Shown here: positions 1 to 9,200 of the stretch, one piece after another
How the letters are laid out: every line of letters begins with the position of its first letter
How positions within the stretch are numbered: position 1 is the stretch's first letter
The notes under the pieces: model-generated
What the model was told of the DNA's origin: nothing
Seen by the model: only the letters and a program-made list of their open reading frames with translations
Databases searched by the model: none
Made by a program: the position numbers and the translations under genes
From: Capsulimonadaceae bacterium
GTDB taxonomy: Bacteria > Armatimonadota > Armatimonadia > Armatimonadales > Capsulimonadaceae
Direction: 5' to 3'
Assembly: GCA_031292625.1 (NCBI GenBank)
Contig: JARLGU010000060.1
Location: forward strand, 28,025-92,024
DNA length: 64,000 nt

Positions 1-1890
1 GTCGAGCTCAGGCGGAGCGAGGAGAAGTATCGCGTCCTCTACGAAGAGTCGATGGACGGTCTCTTTATCACAACGCCGGACGGGCGAATTGCCGACATGA
101 ACAAAATGGGCGTTCAAATGTTCGGCTACCCATCGAAGGAGAGTATGTTCTCGCTCGATCTGGCGACCGATATTTGGGACGATGCCTCCAGCAGGCAGCG
201 CGTTCTTGAAACGATCAATGAGCGGGGCTTTGCCGAATTCGAAGCCACCGTGAAGAAACGTAACGGCGATCGCATGATCGTACACGCCGCAATGACAGCT
301 GTCCGGGGAGACGATGGGGTTGTGGCGTCGTGCCGCGGAATTATGCGGGACATCACGGAACAGAAGCAGGCGGAACAGGCTTTACAGGAAAGCGAGGAGA
401 AGTTCCGCTCAATTAGTTTGTCGGCGCAGGATGCCATCATCATGATGGATAGCGACGGTTGTATCTCGTTCTGGAATCCTGCCGCCGAAAAGATCCTCGG
501 GTATAGCGCTCAAGAGGTCTTGGGACTGGAACTACACAGCGTTATCGTCTCAAACCGCTTCCATGACGCGTATCGGCGCGGCTCCGTGGCGTTCAAGATC
601 ACGGGCGAAGGGCCCGCAATTGGAAAGACCCTGGAACTCACCGCCATTGCGAAGGGCGGCCGGGAGTTTCCGGTTGAGATTTCGCTCTCCGCCGTGAGGC
701 GTGGAAATCAATGGCACGCGATTGGGATCCTTCGCGACATCTCGCAGCGCAAGGAACACGAGACGAAGATCAAGGAGCTCAATACGCTTTTGCTCGCCGT
801 CAGGCGAATCAATGAGCATGTTCTCATCGCGGAAAGCGAAGAGGATCTCTATCAATTCATCTGCAAGACGCTTTCAAACATGGATCCGGTTCGCGCGGTT
901 TGGATCTGCCGCAAGATGCCCGATTACACGCTTCTGCCCGTCGCTTGGGCTGGAGTCGACGAAGATGACCTGCTCCGCACCTCGGCGAGATGGGATGAGT
1001 CGGCGCTTGGCCGCGGATTGCTCGGAACAGCGACGCGCGAGAATCGAGCGGTTGTTATCCACGACGCGCGGTCGGATGCTGCTCTTGCCCCATGGAGGGA
1101 CCTGGTCTACAAATTGGATGCCAGGTGCGGTGTTGGAATTCCGCTCGTCGTCGATGGCGATGTCATTGGCGGGCTGGTGATCTACTCAAACCAAGAATCC
1201 TATTTTGACGACGAAATCGTGCGGTTCCTGACCGAGGTCGCGGGGGATGCCACGATCGGCGTAAAAACGATGCGGCTCGATCAGAAACTGCTCTCGACGC
1301 TCGACAGCATGCAAAAGTCGCTGCATGGCACGGTTGAGACGATCGCGAGCATGGTCGAATACCGCGATCCCTACACCGCGGGCCACGAGAGGCGCGTCGC
1401 CCAATTGGCGTGCGCGATCGGCAGGGAGTTGGGACTGCCCGAATACCAAATCGAGGGGCTTCGTGTCGCCAGCTATATTCACGACCTTGGCAAAATCTCC
1501 ATTCCCGCGGAGATTCTGAGCAAGCCCAGCGCCCTGACTCACATCGAACGGCAATTGGTGATGCAACATGCGCAGGCGGGATACGATATTCTGAAGAAGA
1601 TGGAGTTTCCATGGCCGGTTCCAAGAACCGTCCTTCAGCACCACGAGCGTCTCGATGGATCGGGCTATCCGCAAGGTCTCAAGGGGGACGATATCATCAT
1701 GGAAGCCCGCATTGTGGCGGTTGCCGACGTTGTCGAGGCGATGTCGTCGCACCGGCCTTACCGGCCGAGCCTGGGCGTCCCCGCAGCGCTTTCGGAGATA
1801 TGCCGCAAGCGGGATACGGCCTTCGACGGGCGGGTCGTCGATGCGTGTTTGGCACTCTTCAATGAGCGCAAATTTCGATTCGAGGAATGA
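1..1890 (+). CDS. PAS-PAS-GAF-HD-GYP signalling protein (5' truncated)
   Basis: The frame is open from base 1 and already encodes the lead-in of a PAS domain (SEEKYRVLYEES) before the first Met at base 52, so the true start lies upstream of the window. In order, the visible 629 codons hold two PAS domains (about 5-125 and 130-250, each ending in the usual GIMRDIT and GILRDIS strands), a GAF domain (about 265-410) and a C-terminal HD-GYP domain (about 430-620). The HD-GYP metal and signature motifs are intact: HDLGK, and HHERLDGSGYP containing the GYP triad. HD-GYP proteins hydrolyse cyclic di-GMP, so this is probably a sensor phosphodiesterase. The signal is unknown. Domain calls are firm; the N-terminal extent is not visible. 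Confidence 0.9.
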   Translation, partial: VELRRSEEKYRVLYEESMDGLFITTPDGRIADMNKMGVQMFGYPSKESMFSLDLATDIWDDASSRQRVLETINERGFAEFEATVKKRNGDRMIVHAAMTAVRGDDGVVASCRGIMRDITEQKQAEQALQESEEKFRSISLSAQDAIIMMDSDGCISFWNPAAEKILGYSAQEVLGLELHSVIVSNRFHDAYRRGSVAFKITGEGPAIGKTLELTAIAKGGREFPVEISLSAVRRGNQWHAIGILRDISQRKEHETKIKELNTLLLAVRRINEHVLIAESEEDLYQFICKTLSNMDPVRAVWICRKMPDYTLLPVAWAGVDEDDLLRTSARWDESALGRGLLGTATRENRAVVIHDARSDAALAPWRDLVYKLDARCGVGIPLVVDGDVIGGLVIYSNQESYFDDEIVRFLTEVAGDATIGVKTMRLDQKLLSTLDSMQKSLHGTVETIASMVEYRDPYTAGHERRVAQLACAIGRELGLPEYQIEGLRVASYIHDLGKISIPAEILSKPSALTHIERQLVMQHAQAGYDILKKMEFPWPVPRTVLQHHERLDGSGYPQGLKGDDIIMEARIVAVADVVEAMSSHRPYRPSLGVPAALSEICRKRDTAFDGRVVDACLALFNERKFRFEE

Positions 1891-1895
1891 GCGGA

Positions 1896-1932
1896 CGGGA
1901 AGAGAGGGAGCGCCGGCAAACCTCTCTTCCCG
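1896..1932. terminator. Hairpin between convergent genes
   Basis: A perfect 12-bp inverted repeat (CGGGAAGAGAGG / CCTCTCTTCCCG) with a 13-nt loop starts 6 bp after the stop of the HD-GYP gene, and the next gene converges on it. There is no T-tract, so it is a terminator by position and shape only. Confidence 0.5.
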
Positions 1933-1969
1933 CTAGACGAATAAGGCGTTGTCTCCTCCGCGATCTCGC

Positions 1970-2989
1970 CTATTTGCCCGTGAACTCCTCCCACGCCTCG
2001 AACACGGCGTGACCCTGTGCAATATTTGTCATCATCTCAAACTGCGCGATGACGCCGCCCGCCGGGCTGTACAGGTTGTCAACGACGCGGCGAACCGCGG
2101 CGCGAGCGTCTTCCGGGTTGTCGCTCGCGAGGACGTGCTGGCGATCGATTTCCCCCCAGAACGTGATCTTCCCGGCGTGCTTCTTGCCGATCTCCTCGAT
2201 ATTCATGCAAAAGAGCTGGCTGTTGACGGCATCGACTCCGATCTCGATGAGATCGTCGTAGATGCTTTCGATATGTCCGTCGGAGTGCATGAAAATCTTT
2301 TTGCCGTGAGCCCGCGCGATCTGCGCATATTGGGCGTAAAGCGGCTTGAACAACCGTCGCCACTGCGCCGGCGAGATGAGCAGGGAGCGTTGCGATCCCC
2401 AGTCGTCCATAAAGCTCAGCGCGTCGACATCGGTGCGCGCCCACGCTTCCATTTCGGTCACGTAAAAGCCGTGGACGATCTCGATCAGGCGCTTGAGCTC
2501 ATCGGATTCTTCGGCAATGTCCATGTAGAGGTTTTCTGTTCCGCGCAGGAACTGCATGCGCTCGAACGGCCTTGCGCATGCGCCCATCATCACGAATTGG
2601 CCGGACGCCCTACAGAACGCATTGACCGCGTCGCGGTCGAATTCGAGCGCCTCGACCGGCGGGCGAACACTCTCCAGACGATTCCAGTCGGAGATGAACG
2701 GCTGCTTGACCTCGCCTATCCGGCCGGGACTGACGCTGACGAACTCGCATCCCCATTCATCGCGATACTTTCCAACCTTGTACGCGTCCCCCGAACAGAG
2801 CGCCGCGAGAGCCGGGTTGTTGACTGGCGGGCCCGTGATGTCCGCCGGCCATCGATCGAGAAACGCCTTGATGATCGCCTCGTCGTTTTCGAGCCAGACC
2901 GCCGGAAGAAGCCAAACTTGTCGCGGGACTCGGTCCGGGTGATTGAATTCGAGTGTGCGCATTACGCGCTCTCGGGAAGTCATTGACAT
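1970..2989 (-). CDS. Uroporphyrinogen decarboxylase (UroD)-family protein
   Basis: This 339-aa protein opens with MSMTSRERVMRTLEFNHPDR, the typical N-terminus of the broad UroD/MtaA superfamily found in many copies in Armatimonadota and Planctomycetota. It has the TIM-barrel strand segments of that family, for example MHSDGHIESIYDDLIEIGVD and INSQLF-like stretches near the C-terminus. Members outside haem synthesis are mostly of unknown function, some being corrinoid methyltransferase-like, so a haem role should not be assumed; no other haem gene is near. An in-frame Met at 2983 is an alternative start. The neighbouring dioxygenase-like gene is on the same strand 33 bp upstream and may be co-transcribed with it. 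Confidence 0.8.
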   Translation of the reverse strand: MSMTSRERVMRTLEFNHPDRVPRQVWLLPAVWLENDEAIIKAFLDRWPADITGPPVNNPALAALCSGDAYKVGKYRDEWGCEFVSVSPGRIGEVKQPFISDWNRLESVRPPVEALEFDRDAVNAFCRASGQFVMMGACARPFERMQFLRGTENLYMDIAEESDELKRLIEIVHGFYVTEMEAWARTDVDALSFMDDWGSQRSLLISPAQWRRLFKPLYAQYAQIARAHGKKIFMHSDGHIESIYDDLIEIGVDAVNSQLFCMNIEEIGKKHAGKITFWGEIDRQHVLASDNPEDARAAVRRVVDNLYSPAGGVIAQFEMMTNIAQGHAVFEAWEEFTGK

Positions 2990-3022
2990 CGTGTAATCCT
3001 ACTTTGCGTTGTGATGAATATG

Positions 3023-3823
3023 TTACAACCGGCCGTGTATGACCGGGCAGATATCAAGGTCGGCGATATGCTTCGTGAGTCCGTCGCGCAGGTGGTCCGC
3101 CGGTTTCGATCGCTCGGTTCGCATATGGATGGCCAGACTGCGGCGCGGATGTCCGGATCGGTTAGGCCCCGATCCGTGCAGCGTCAGGTCGTCGTGGAAG
3201 CTGACGCCGCCTGACGGAAGAATCGCGAGCCGCTCCCGCCACTCTTTGCCCTCGGGAGCCGCGAAGCCTTGCCTTTGCGAGTCGAGATCCTGTGCGAAGA
3301 AATCGCCGCCGGAGACGTTCGGCCATTCGTGCGATCCGGGGACGAACCGCATGGGACCGCTCGCCTCATCGACGTCGGAAAGCGCGAGCCAAGCGGTAAA
3401 CAGATCGCTGCCCTGTTCCCAGGCCCCCCAGTATGTCCGGTCACGGTGCCAGCCCACGGATGTCGCTGCTGTCAGTGATGCCGTCGTCGATGGCTTGTAG
3501 AGAAGTTGCACCCACCAAACCTGAACCATCGATGCGCCTGTGACATGCGCGGCAAGCTCGCCGAGGCGCGTATCGCTGACGAGAGCGCGGATCGCACTGT
3601 CCGCCATTTGCGGCATTTCGATTTTGCACAGCTTATCGGGATCATCGCCCGGGTTCCATGGCGACGCCTCTGGCGGCGTCCCTGTGTCGTACTCGCCGCG
3701 CCTGATTGCGTCCATGCCCCGAACGCCGCGTTCGATCTGCTCCGCCGTGAAGATTGGGACGGAATGTACGTAGAATCCGTCTCCTGCATATTGCAGCGCT
3801 TTGTCCTTGATTGTCGTATCCAT
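3023..3823 (-). CDS. Phytanoyl-CoA dioxygenase (PhyH)-like Fe(II)/2-oxoglutarate oxygenase
   Basis: A 266-aa protein of the PhyH double-stranded beta-helix family. The iron ligands are visible as H126-R-D128 (WHRDRTYWG) and H216 (LTLHGSGPN), and R228 in the following HPRRSLAIHM strand would bind 2-oxoglutarate. Such enzymes hydroxylate small organic substrates; the substrate here is unknown. The start at 3823 is preferred because AAGGAG lies 8 nt upstream; the ATG at 3829 is only 2 nt from the same site. It is divergent from an AraC regulator that may control it, and lies upstream of the UroD-like gene on the same strand, so the two may be one operon. Confidence 0.82.
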   Translation of the reverse strand: MDTTIKDKALQYAGDGFYVHSVPIFTAEQIERGVRGMDAIRRGEYDTGTPPEASPWNPGDDPDKLCKIEMPQMADSAIRALVSDTRLGELAAHVTGASMVQVWWVQLLYKPSTTASLTAATSVGWHRDRTYWGAWEQGSDLFTAWLALSDVDEASGPMRFVPGSHEWPNVSGGDFFAQDLDSQRQGFAAPEGKEWRERLAILPSGGVSFHDDLTLHGSGPNRSGHPRRSLAIHMRTERSKPADHLRDGLTKHIADLDICPVIHGRL

Positions 3824-3974
3824 GGTCATCGCTCCTTTTTCTTCGATTGGCCTGGTCGATAGCAGACTGATTTGATGCTCCAATCCTACCAGAGAGCCCG
3901 ATGCGCGGCGTCAACGATGTGCGTGCTTATGTTCATAATATGATGAGCGACGATCATGTTTGGTACAATACGTT

Positions 3975-4850
3975 ATGCAGTTGATGCATCTACCGAGCTT
4001 ACTGGCAGGTTTCCATGGCGAAGCGCCTGATCCAGCCGTTCCCGAGTTGCACCGGGCTGGAGAGGAGTGGCTGCCGGGCAATCAAGGGATTTCAGCGCAT
4101 TCGCACGACGACTGGGAGCTGTACTTGCAGGTCGATGGCGTATCCCACTGGGAGGGTGACGACAGGCGGATCGTTTTGTCGCCGGGGGCCTTGTTTCTGC
4201 CGCAGCCCGGCGCGACACACGTTTTGATTGGAGACCGGCGCGAACGGCATCACTTCATTTTCGCCGGGATCGATATTGACACGGTGCTCGCGCGGATGCC
4301 TGAGCTTGCGCCGGCCTGGCGTCAGAACGCGATTGTGGTGCAGGAGAATGCGGGCAGTTTGCTTGCTCCATTCCGCCTCCTGGTGCGCGAGGTCGCCCTC
4401 AAGCAGCCGTTCCGCTCGGCCGGTCTGCGCGCCGCTCTCGACGCCGTGGTCATCGAAGCGTCGCGGCTGATCGCTCCCCGGGAGAATCCGACACTCTTCA
4501 TGCCGTCCCATCAGGCGGTGGCGCGGGCGAAGACGCTGATCGAAACGCAGCCGCACCTCGCTTGGAAACTCAGCGATCTCGCGCAGGCATCCGGCATTTC
4601 GCCCAGCCGCCTGATGCAGCTCTTTACGCAGGAAGTCGGCATTCCGCCGCGCCAACTCCTGCTGCAGGTGCGAATCGCCCGCGCAACCGAGATGCTGCAG
4701 ACCACCGATACGCCGATTACGGGCATCGCGATGGATCTAGGTTTCGCGTCCAGCCAGCATTTCGCCGTCGTCTTCCGCCGTCACGCCGGAGAAACCGCGA
4801 CTGCGTTTCGGGCGCGGACGAGGCGTGCGCGGGAGGGCAGGGGACCATGA
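3975..4850 (+). CDS. AraC-family transcriptional regulator
   Basis: The N-terminal half is a cupin sensor domain (SAHSHDDWELYLQVDG, then LPQPGATHVLIG). The C-terminal 100 residues hold the two AraC helix-turn-helix motifs (LSDLAQASGISPSRLMQLF and ITGIAMDLGFASSQHFAVVF). The cupin suggests binding of a sugar or similar small ligand. An in-frame ATG also exists at 3960, but a TACAAT box at 3964-3969 would put the transcript start near 3975, which would make the mRNA nearly leaderless and the ATG at 3975 the start; no Shine-Dalgarno is visible for either. It is divergent from the PhyH-like gene, a likely target. The sensed ligand is not predictable. Confidence 0.85.
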   Translation: MQLMHLPSLLAGFHGEAPDPAVPELHRAGEEWLPGNQGISAHSHDDWELYLQVDGVSHWEGDDRRIVLSPGALFLPQPGATHVLIGDRRERHHFIFAGIDIDTVLARMPELAPAWRQNAIVVQENAGSLLAPFRLLVREVALKQPFRSAGLRAALDAVVIEASRLIAPRENPTLFMPSHQAVARAKTLIETQPHLAWKLSDLAQASGISPSRLMQLFTQEVGIPPRQLLLQVRIARATEMLQTTDTPITGIAMDLGFASSQHFAVVFRRHAGETATAFRARTRRAREGRGP

Positions 4851-4919
4851 AGGCAGATGGTTCGGCTTTGGCGCGCGCTGCCCTTGGCGTTTAGCGTCCT
4901 TGTCCGCAAAGTTTCCAAA

Positions 4920-5510
4920 CTACCCGGCCGCTAATGCCGCGTCGATCAACTGCTCGACTGCGCTTCTCGCGGCCGCAACCGCCGCGCAAGCCGAGCCCAT
5001 CTGGGCGTGAGCCGATGCTCCGTCGAGCAAGAGGCAGATCTGCTCGGTCAGCAGATCCGTGTGCGCGACACCGAGCTTGGCGATCGCGCCAGCGATTTCG
5101 CTGCGCACCAATGACTTGCAGCTGAGAGCAACCGCCAGATTCCTCGAATCCTGGTCCGGGTTCTCGACAACCGCATTGAAGAACGGGCATCCTCGATATC
5201 CGTCGCCCTGAATAATCCTTGCCTGCCAGTCCATGATCGCAAGCACCCGGTCGCGCGGTGAAGATGTTTCGTCGCCGAGCACGGCCGAAAGAGAAGCCGT
5301 CACGCGTTCAGCCCAATCCTGTAAAACCGCATCCACCAGCGCTTCCTTGCTTGGGAAGTGGTTGTACAGTGTCATTCGTGCGACATCCGCTGCTTCGATT
5401 ACGGCGTCAATCCCCGTCGCTCGAATGCCGTTCCGATAGAACAGATCCGATGCAGCCGCAACGATCCTGTTTTTCGCGGTCAATTTAACTGGTGAAGTCT
5501 CGGATTTCAT
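4920..5510 (-). CDS. TetR/AcrR-family transcriptional repressor
   Basis: This 196-aa protein has the canonical TetR N-terminal helix-turn-helix (IVAAASDLFYRNGIRATGID followed by ARMTLYNHFPSKEALVDAVL, residues about 14-60) and a C-terminal ligand domain with PFFNAVVENPD, seen in regulators of reductase genes. It is divergently arranged with a short-chain dehydrogenase, and a 20-bp palindrome of TetR type lies between them, so it most likely represses the dehydrogenase and itself. The inducer is unknown. Confidence 0.88.
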   Translation of the reverse strand: MKSETSPVKLTAKNRIVAAASDLFYRNGIRATGIDAVIEAADVARMTLYNHFPSKEALVDAVLQDWAERVTASLSAVLGDETSSPRDRVLAIMDWQARIIQGDGYRGCPFFNAVVENPDQDSRNLAVALSCKSLVRSEIAGAIAKLGVAHTDLLTEQICLLLDGASAHAQMGSACAAVAAARSAVEQLIDAALAAG

Positions 5511-5596
5511 GCCTCGTTACTTTCGTCATGGCAATGATACCAAAAATACGACTATTGTTAGAGGAACAAAGTTCAACACGTCTCTGTTCCGGAAAG

Positions 5597-5616
5597 TAGA
5601 TAGGTCGTTCTATCTA
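5597..5616. promoter_or_regulatory. Palindromic TetR-type operator
   Basis: The sequence TAGATAG-GTCGTT-CTATCTA is a perfect 7-bp inverted repeat with a 6-bp spacer. It sits in the divergent tetR/SDR intergenic region, 19-38 bp before the SDR start. Its size and symmetry fit TetR-family operators. A second, weaker pair of arms (GGAACA at 5563, TGTTCC at 5585) lies just upstream. Confidence 0.7.
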
Positions 5617-5634
5617 AATTCAGGAAGGATGGAT

Positions 5635-6387
5635 ATGATGTCAACTCAGTTCGAAGGCAAAACAGTTATTGTAACCGGCGGCAACTCCGGTATCGGGCAG
5701 GCTACAGCCGTGGCGTTTGCCTCGGCAGGCGCAAAGGTCATTGTTACGGGGCGCCGGCAGGCGGCGGTGGACGAGACCGCGCGACTGCATCCCGGCATTG
5801 TCGGGCTTGTCGCCGACGTCACTTTGCCAAGCGATGCAAAGCGGGTTGCCGCTACGGCGATCGAGGTCGGCGGTGGTGTGGACGTTCTCGTCAACAACGC
5901 CGGTATTGCACAGTTTGAACCGCTGGCGGATTTGAGTATTGAAAACTCGCGGAGCCAGTTTGAAACAAACGTGATTGGACTAATCGCAGTATCTCAAGCC
6001 GCTCTCGGCTCACTTTTGGAGCGCAAAGGCTCGATTGTCAATATCAGCAGCGTTGTTGGCAACGACCCGCTGGAGGGGGCATCGGTTTATTCCGCGACGA
6101 AGGCCGCCGTGAACGCCCTGACAAAGGCTTGGGCAAAGGAGCTGGCCGGCTCTGGAGTTCGCGTGAATGCAATAGCGCCGGGACCGATCGACACGCCGAT
6201 CTTCGGTAAGAGCGGTCTACCCGAAGAACAAATCGAGGCGTTCAAGACCGATATTTCCGGGAGAGTTCCGCTCGGGCGGATCGGACGCGCATCGGAGGTT
6301 GCGGAGTGGGTACTGCACCTTGCTTCGCCGTCCGCGACATGGATTACCGGGCAGATCTTTGGCGTAGATGGGGGCCTCGGCGCGTGA
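5635..6387 (+). CDS. Short-chain dehydrogenase/reductase (SDR)
   Basis: A classical SDR of about 250 residues with the Rossmann glycine motif TGGNSGIGQ near the N-terminus, the NNAG motif, catalytic Ser in NISSVVG, the YSATK motif, and a C-terminal FGVDGGLGA ending. These are all features of active NAD(P)-dependent classical SDRs acting on alcohols or ketones. The start is set at 5635 because AGGAAGG at 5622-5628 is 6 nt upstream; ATGs at 5629 and 5638 are in frame. Expression is probably controlled by the divergent TetR protein through the palindrome at 5597-5616. The substrate cannot be told. Confidence 0.88.
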   Translation: MMSTQFEGKTVIVTGGNSGIGQATAVAFASAGAKVIVTGRRQAAVDETARLHPGIVGLVADVTLPSDAKRVAATAIEVGGGVDVLVNNAGIAQFEPLADLSIENSRSQFETNVIGLIAVSQAALGSLLERKGSIVNISSVVGNDPLEGASVYSATKAAVNALTKAWAKELAGSGVRVNAIAPGPIDTPIFGKSGLPEEQIEAFKTDISGRVPLGRIGRASEVAEWVLHLASPSATWITGQIFGVDGGLGA

Positions 6388-6440
6388 TGTCTCGACACGC
6401 GCCCACAGGCTGATTCCGCGGGAGCGCCTATAAGTGCGCC

Positions 6441-6479
6441 GCCCCCTCATCGCCCAGCAATGCGGATGGATGAGGGGGC
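6441..6479. terminator. Intergenic hairpin between convergent SDR and ilvD
   Basis: GCCCCCTCATC pairs with GATGAGGGGGC across a 17-nt loop, exactly between two convergent genes. It has no T-tract; it is likely a shared terminator or processing hairpin. Confidence 0.5.
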
Positions 6480-6494
6480 ACACTAGGTTTGCGC

Positions 6495-8198
6495 CTACCC
6501 TTTCAGCACCGCGCCCTGGCTGCCGGAGGTGACGATCTTCTGGTAGCGTCCCAGCCAGCCGTAGTTGAGACGCGGGGCGGGAGGCGTCCAGGACTTACGG
6601 CGCTCAGCGAATTCGGCGTCGGTGAGCTTGACGTCTATGCGCCGCTTCGGGATGTCGATCACGATGCGGTCGCCGTCTTTGACGAGGCCGATCGGGCCGC
6701 CGACCGCGGCTTCGGGGCTTACGTGGCCGATCGATCCGCCGCGGGTGGCTCCGCTAAAGCGGCCGTCGGTGATCAGTGCGACCTTCTCGCCCAGTCCGCG
6801 TCCGGCGATTCGGCTGGTCGGACCGAGCATTTCCTGCATGCCGGGACCGCCCTTAGGACCCTCGTAGCGAATGACGACGACGTGACCCGCCTTAACCTTG
6901 CCGCCATCGATGGCCGTGACAGCCTCCTCCTGGCTGTCAAAGCAGATCGCCTCGCCCTGGAAGGTCAGCATCGACGGCGCGACTCCCGCGGCCTTGATCA
7001 CCGCGCCTTCGGGAGCGAGGTTGCCGAAGAGGATCGCGAGACCGCCGGTTTTCGAGTAGGCGTTCTCGACTGAGTGAATGACCTTGTCATCGAGGATCTT
7101 TGCGTCCGCGACGTTTTCGCCGAGCGTCTTGCCCGTCACGGTTGGGCGATTGACGTTGAGCAGTCCCGGGATGCGCGAGATCTCCTTCAGGATTGCGCTG
7201 ATACCGCCGGCATGCGCAATATCCTCCATGTGGTATTGCAGACCGGTCGCCGGGTCCGCTTTGCTTGGCGCGACCTTGCAGATGTTTGGCACGCGGTCCG
7301 AAAGGCTGTTGATGCGGGCGAGGTCGTAATCGACCCCTGCTTCATATGCAACCGCCAGCGTGTGCAGGACGGTATTTGTCGAGCCGCCCATCGCCATATC
7401 GAGGATGAGCGCATTATCGAGGCTTTCCTGCGTGACGATATCGCGAGGCTTGAGGTCCAGGCGGATCAGCTCTAGGATCTGCGCTCCTGCGCGGCGGTAG
7501 AGGGCGACGCGCTCCGGGTTGAACTTATCGCGCGTTCCAGCGAGGATCGATCCGTTGCCGGGCAAAGCGAGACCGATGGCTTCGTTGAGGCAGTTCATGC
7601 TGTTGGCGGTGAACATGCCGGAACAGGAGCCGCAGGTTGGGCAGGCGAGACGCTCGAGCTTCTCAAGCTGTTCGCCGGTCATCTTGTCCGCCATGTATGC
7701 GCCGACGCCCTCGAATACAGTGGTTAGGTCTAGCGATGAGCCATCGTCGCCTTTGCCAGCCGCCATTGGCCCGCCGGAGACGAAGATCGTCGGAATGTTG
7801 ACCCGGAGCGCTCCCATCATCATGCCGGGAACGATCTTGTCGCAGTTGGGGATGCACACGAGGCCGTCGAAGCAGTGTGCTCGCACCATCGTCTCGACGC
7901 TGTCGGCGATCAATTCGCGCGACGGCAAGCTGTACTTCATGCCGTCGTGTCCCATGGCGATCCCGTCGTCGACGCCGATTGTGTTGAACTCGAACGGAAC
8001 GCCGCCCGCCTCTCGAATGGCGTCCTTGACGATCTCGCCGACCTTGTTAAGATGGACGTGCCCTGGGATAATCTCAATGAACGAATTGCAGACGCCGATG
8101 AATGGCTTGTGCATATCGGCATCGGAGACGCCCGCCGCGCGCAGCAGCGAGCGATGCGGGGCTCGGTCGTAACCGGCTTTGATTGTGTCTGATCGCAT
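6495..8198 (-). CDS. ilvD: Dihydroxy-acid dehydratase
   Basis: A full-length 567-aa IlvD, which dehydrates 2,3-dihydroxy-isovalerate and 2,3-dihydroxy-3-methylvalerate to 2-oxo acids in valine and isoleucine synthesis. The three Fe-S cluster cysteines are in place: C37 (IGVCNSF), C119 (IPNCDK) and C192 ([15 protein letters not shown]). The C-terminal [20 protein letters not shown] signature is also intact. The gene stands alone, and no attenuator or T-box was seen in the 260 bp upstream. Other branched-chain genes in the window (leuC, leuD) are 50 kb away. Confidence 0.97.
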   Translation of the reverse strand: MRSDTIKAGYDRAPHRSLLRAAGVSDADMHKPFIGVCNSFIEIIPGHVHLNKVGEIVKDAIREAGGVPFEFNTIGVDDGIAMGHDGMKYSLPSRELIADSVETMVRAHCFDGLVCIPNCDKIVPGMMMGALRVNIPTIFVSGGPMAAGKGDDGSSLDLTTVFEGVGAYMADKMTGEQLEKLERLACPTCGSCSGMFTANSMNCLNEAIGLALPGNGSILAGTRDKFNPERVALYRRAGAQILELIRLDLKPRDIVTQESLDNALILDMAMGGSTNTVLHTLAVAYEAGVDYDLARINSLSDRVPNICKVAPSKADPATGLQYHMEDIAHAGGISAILKEISRIPGLLNVNRPTVTGKTLGENVADAKILDDKVIHSVENAYSKTGGLAILFGNLAPEGAVIKAAGVAPSMLTFQGEAICFDSQEEAVTAIDGGKVKAGHVVVIRYEGPKGGPGMQEMLGPTSRIAGRGLGEKVALITDGRFSGATRGGSIGHVSPEAAVGGPIGLVKDGDRIVIDIPKRRIDVKLTDAEFAERRKSWTPPAPRLNYGWLGRYQKIVTSGSQGAVLKG

Positions 8199-8698
8199 GG
8201 TCTAATTCTTTCATGCGCGCGGCTCACGGTGACGAGGACGTGCGCAGCTAGGGTTTACGTGACGCTTTATTCTACCCCAGCACGCCGGGATGGGGCTTGG
8301 CTGCTTGCGGACCGGCGAACCTGCAAGACTACTCATGGCGCAAACGAAGGGATGCTGCCGCTCCCATCCGGTCGATAAATTCTATTTCTTCGCAATTTTG
8401 AAAAGGAGATCAGTGCGTACGGCGACAGCGTTCTCGTCCGTGGCATAATCTTAGGAGATCCGCTTTGCTAGAGAAGATGAAGATTAAGATGCCCTCTTTG
8501 GCCGGGCTGGCCGATTTCCTTACGCTTCGCGGTTCGTTTTCCGCCAAGCTGAGCGTAAGGCGGTCTAACGAAAAATGGCCTCGCGGAAAGAGGGCGGTCC
8601 TAATACCTTACGTGCTCAAGCCATTAGCACGCTTAGCGGGCAGCAAGCGAAAGTCCCAAATCTCTTAATCGTTGCCAGTCGAAAGGACGGATAAAAGA
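8199..8698. other. Intergenic region with a dispersed repeat
   Basis: No convincing gene is seen in these 500 bp. A TTG-started open frame (8465-8668, with AGGAG upstream) encodes a basic 67-residue product, but it is mostly the dispersed MPSLAG repeat and its flanking inverted repeats (CTTACGCT/AGCGTAAG, and GCCCTCTTT/AAAGAGGGC at 8492-8500 and 8587-8595), so it is probably not a protein gene. A 12-codon GTG frame behind AAGGAG at about 8414 is equally unsupported. Confidence 0.5.
8489..8518 (+). repeat. Dispersed MPSLAG repeat, copy 1
   Basis: The core is ATGCCCTCT, two variable bases, GGCCGGGCTGGCC, a purine, then a T-rich end. The same core occurs at 37111-37141 (opposite strand) and 40316-40345. 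The GGCC...GGCC centre can form a short hairpin. Here it is enclosed by a longer inverted repeat (GCCCTCTTT...AAAGAGGGC, about 104 bp overall). Confidence 0.7.
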
Positions 8699-9118
8699 AT
8701 GTTTGACGAAGAGCCATTCTATTGTGAGCAAACGGGGCTTTACTGCCAGAATGCCGCTCCAATAGATCATTGGGATGGTTGGTTGCCGGCATTGGAGTTC
8801 CTTGGAAATCTGGTGAGCTTAAAGATTGCCGGTCAGCCGCATATCGATATCCACGAATTCCTCACGCGGATACTGGCGAGCGCTTACACGGTCGCGAAAT
8901 CGGAGCAGGAGTGGGAGGGAGATGTCCGTTTCGCCGGGGAACCAGGCGAGAACTTTTACGTCGCCTATATTGGCCGCGAACTGCCAGAGATAATTGATGA
9001 GGTTTACCTCGCCTGGAAGCAAGACAATAACGGACTCACCTACTTCGTTGGTCCGAAGAAAATCCGTGGGCTTCGGCATGCCGAAGGCACTGGCGAAGCG
9101 CCGCTCATACCGGGTTAA
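8699..9118 (+). CDS. Hypothetical protein, 139 aa
   Basis: An acidic, soluble 139-aa protein (MFDEEPFYCEQTGLYCQNA...) that I do not recognise. It has no signal peptide or membrane segment, and a regular alpha/beta-looking composition with several conserved-looking aromatics (HWDGWLPALEF, YLAWKQDNNGLTYFVGPKK). The ATG at 8699 is preferred over a TTG at 8672 because AGGA lies about 11 nt upstream, although the SD is weak. It stands alone between repeat-bearing intergenic regions, a setting typical of accessory genes. Confidence 0.6.
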   Translation: MFDEEPFYCEQTGLYCQNAAPIDHWDGWLPALEFLGNLVSLKIAGQPHIDIHEFLTRILASAYTVAKSEQEWEGDVRFAGEPGENFYVAYIGRELPEIIDEVYLAWKQDNNGLTYFVGPKKIRGLRHAEGTGEAPLIPG

Positions 9119-9200
9119 CGAGCATTGCAGGCGTGTCGCGTTAACGGATACGACGGCCGATTGCCGCACGTTAGCCGTGCGGCAAAATCGCTTCCACCTT

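Noticed and set aside
8465..8668. 67-aa ORF containing MPSLAGLADF
   Set aside because: It consists of the dispersed repeat and inverted repeats; similar codons appear wherever the repeat occurs.
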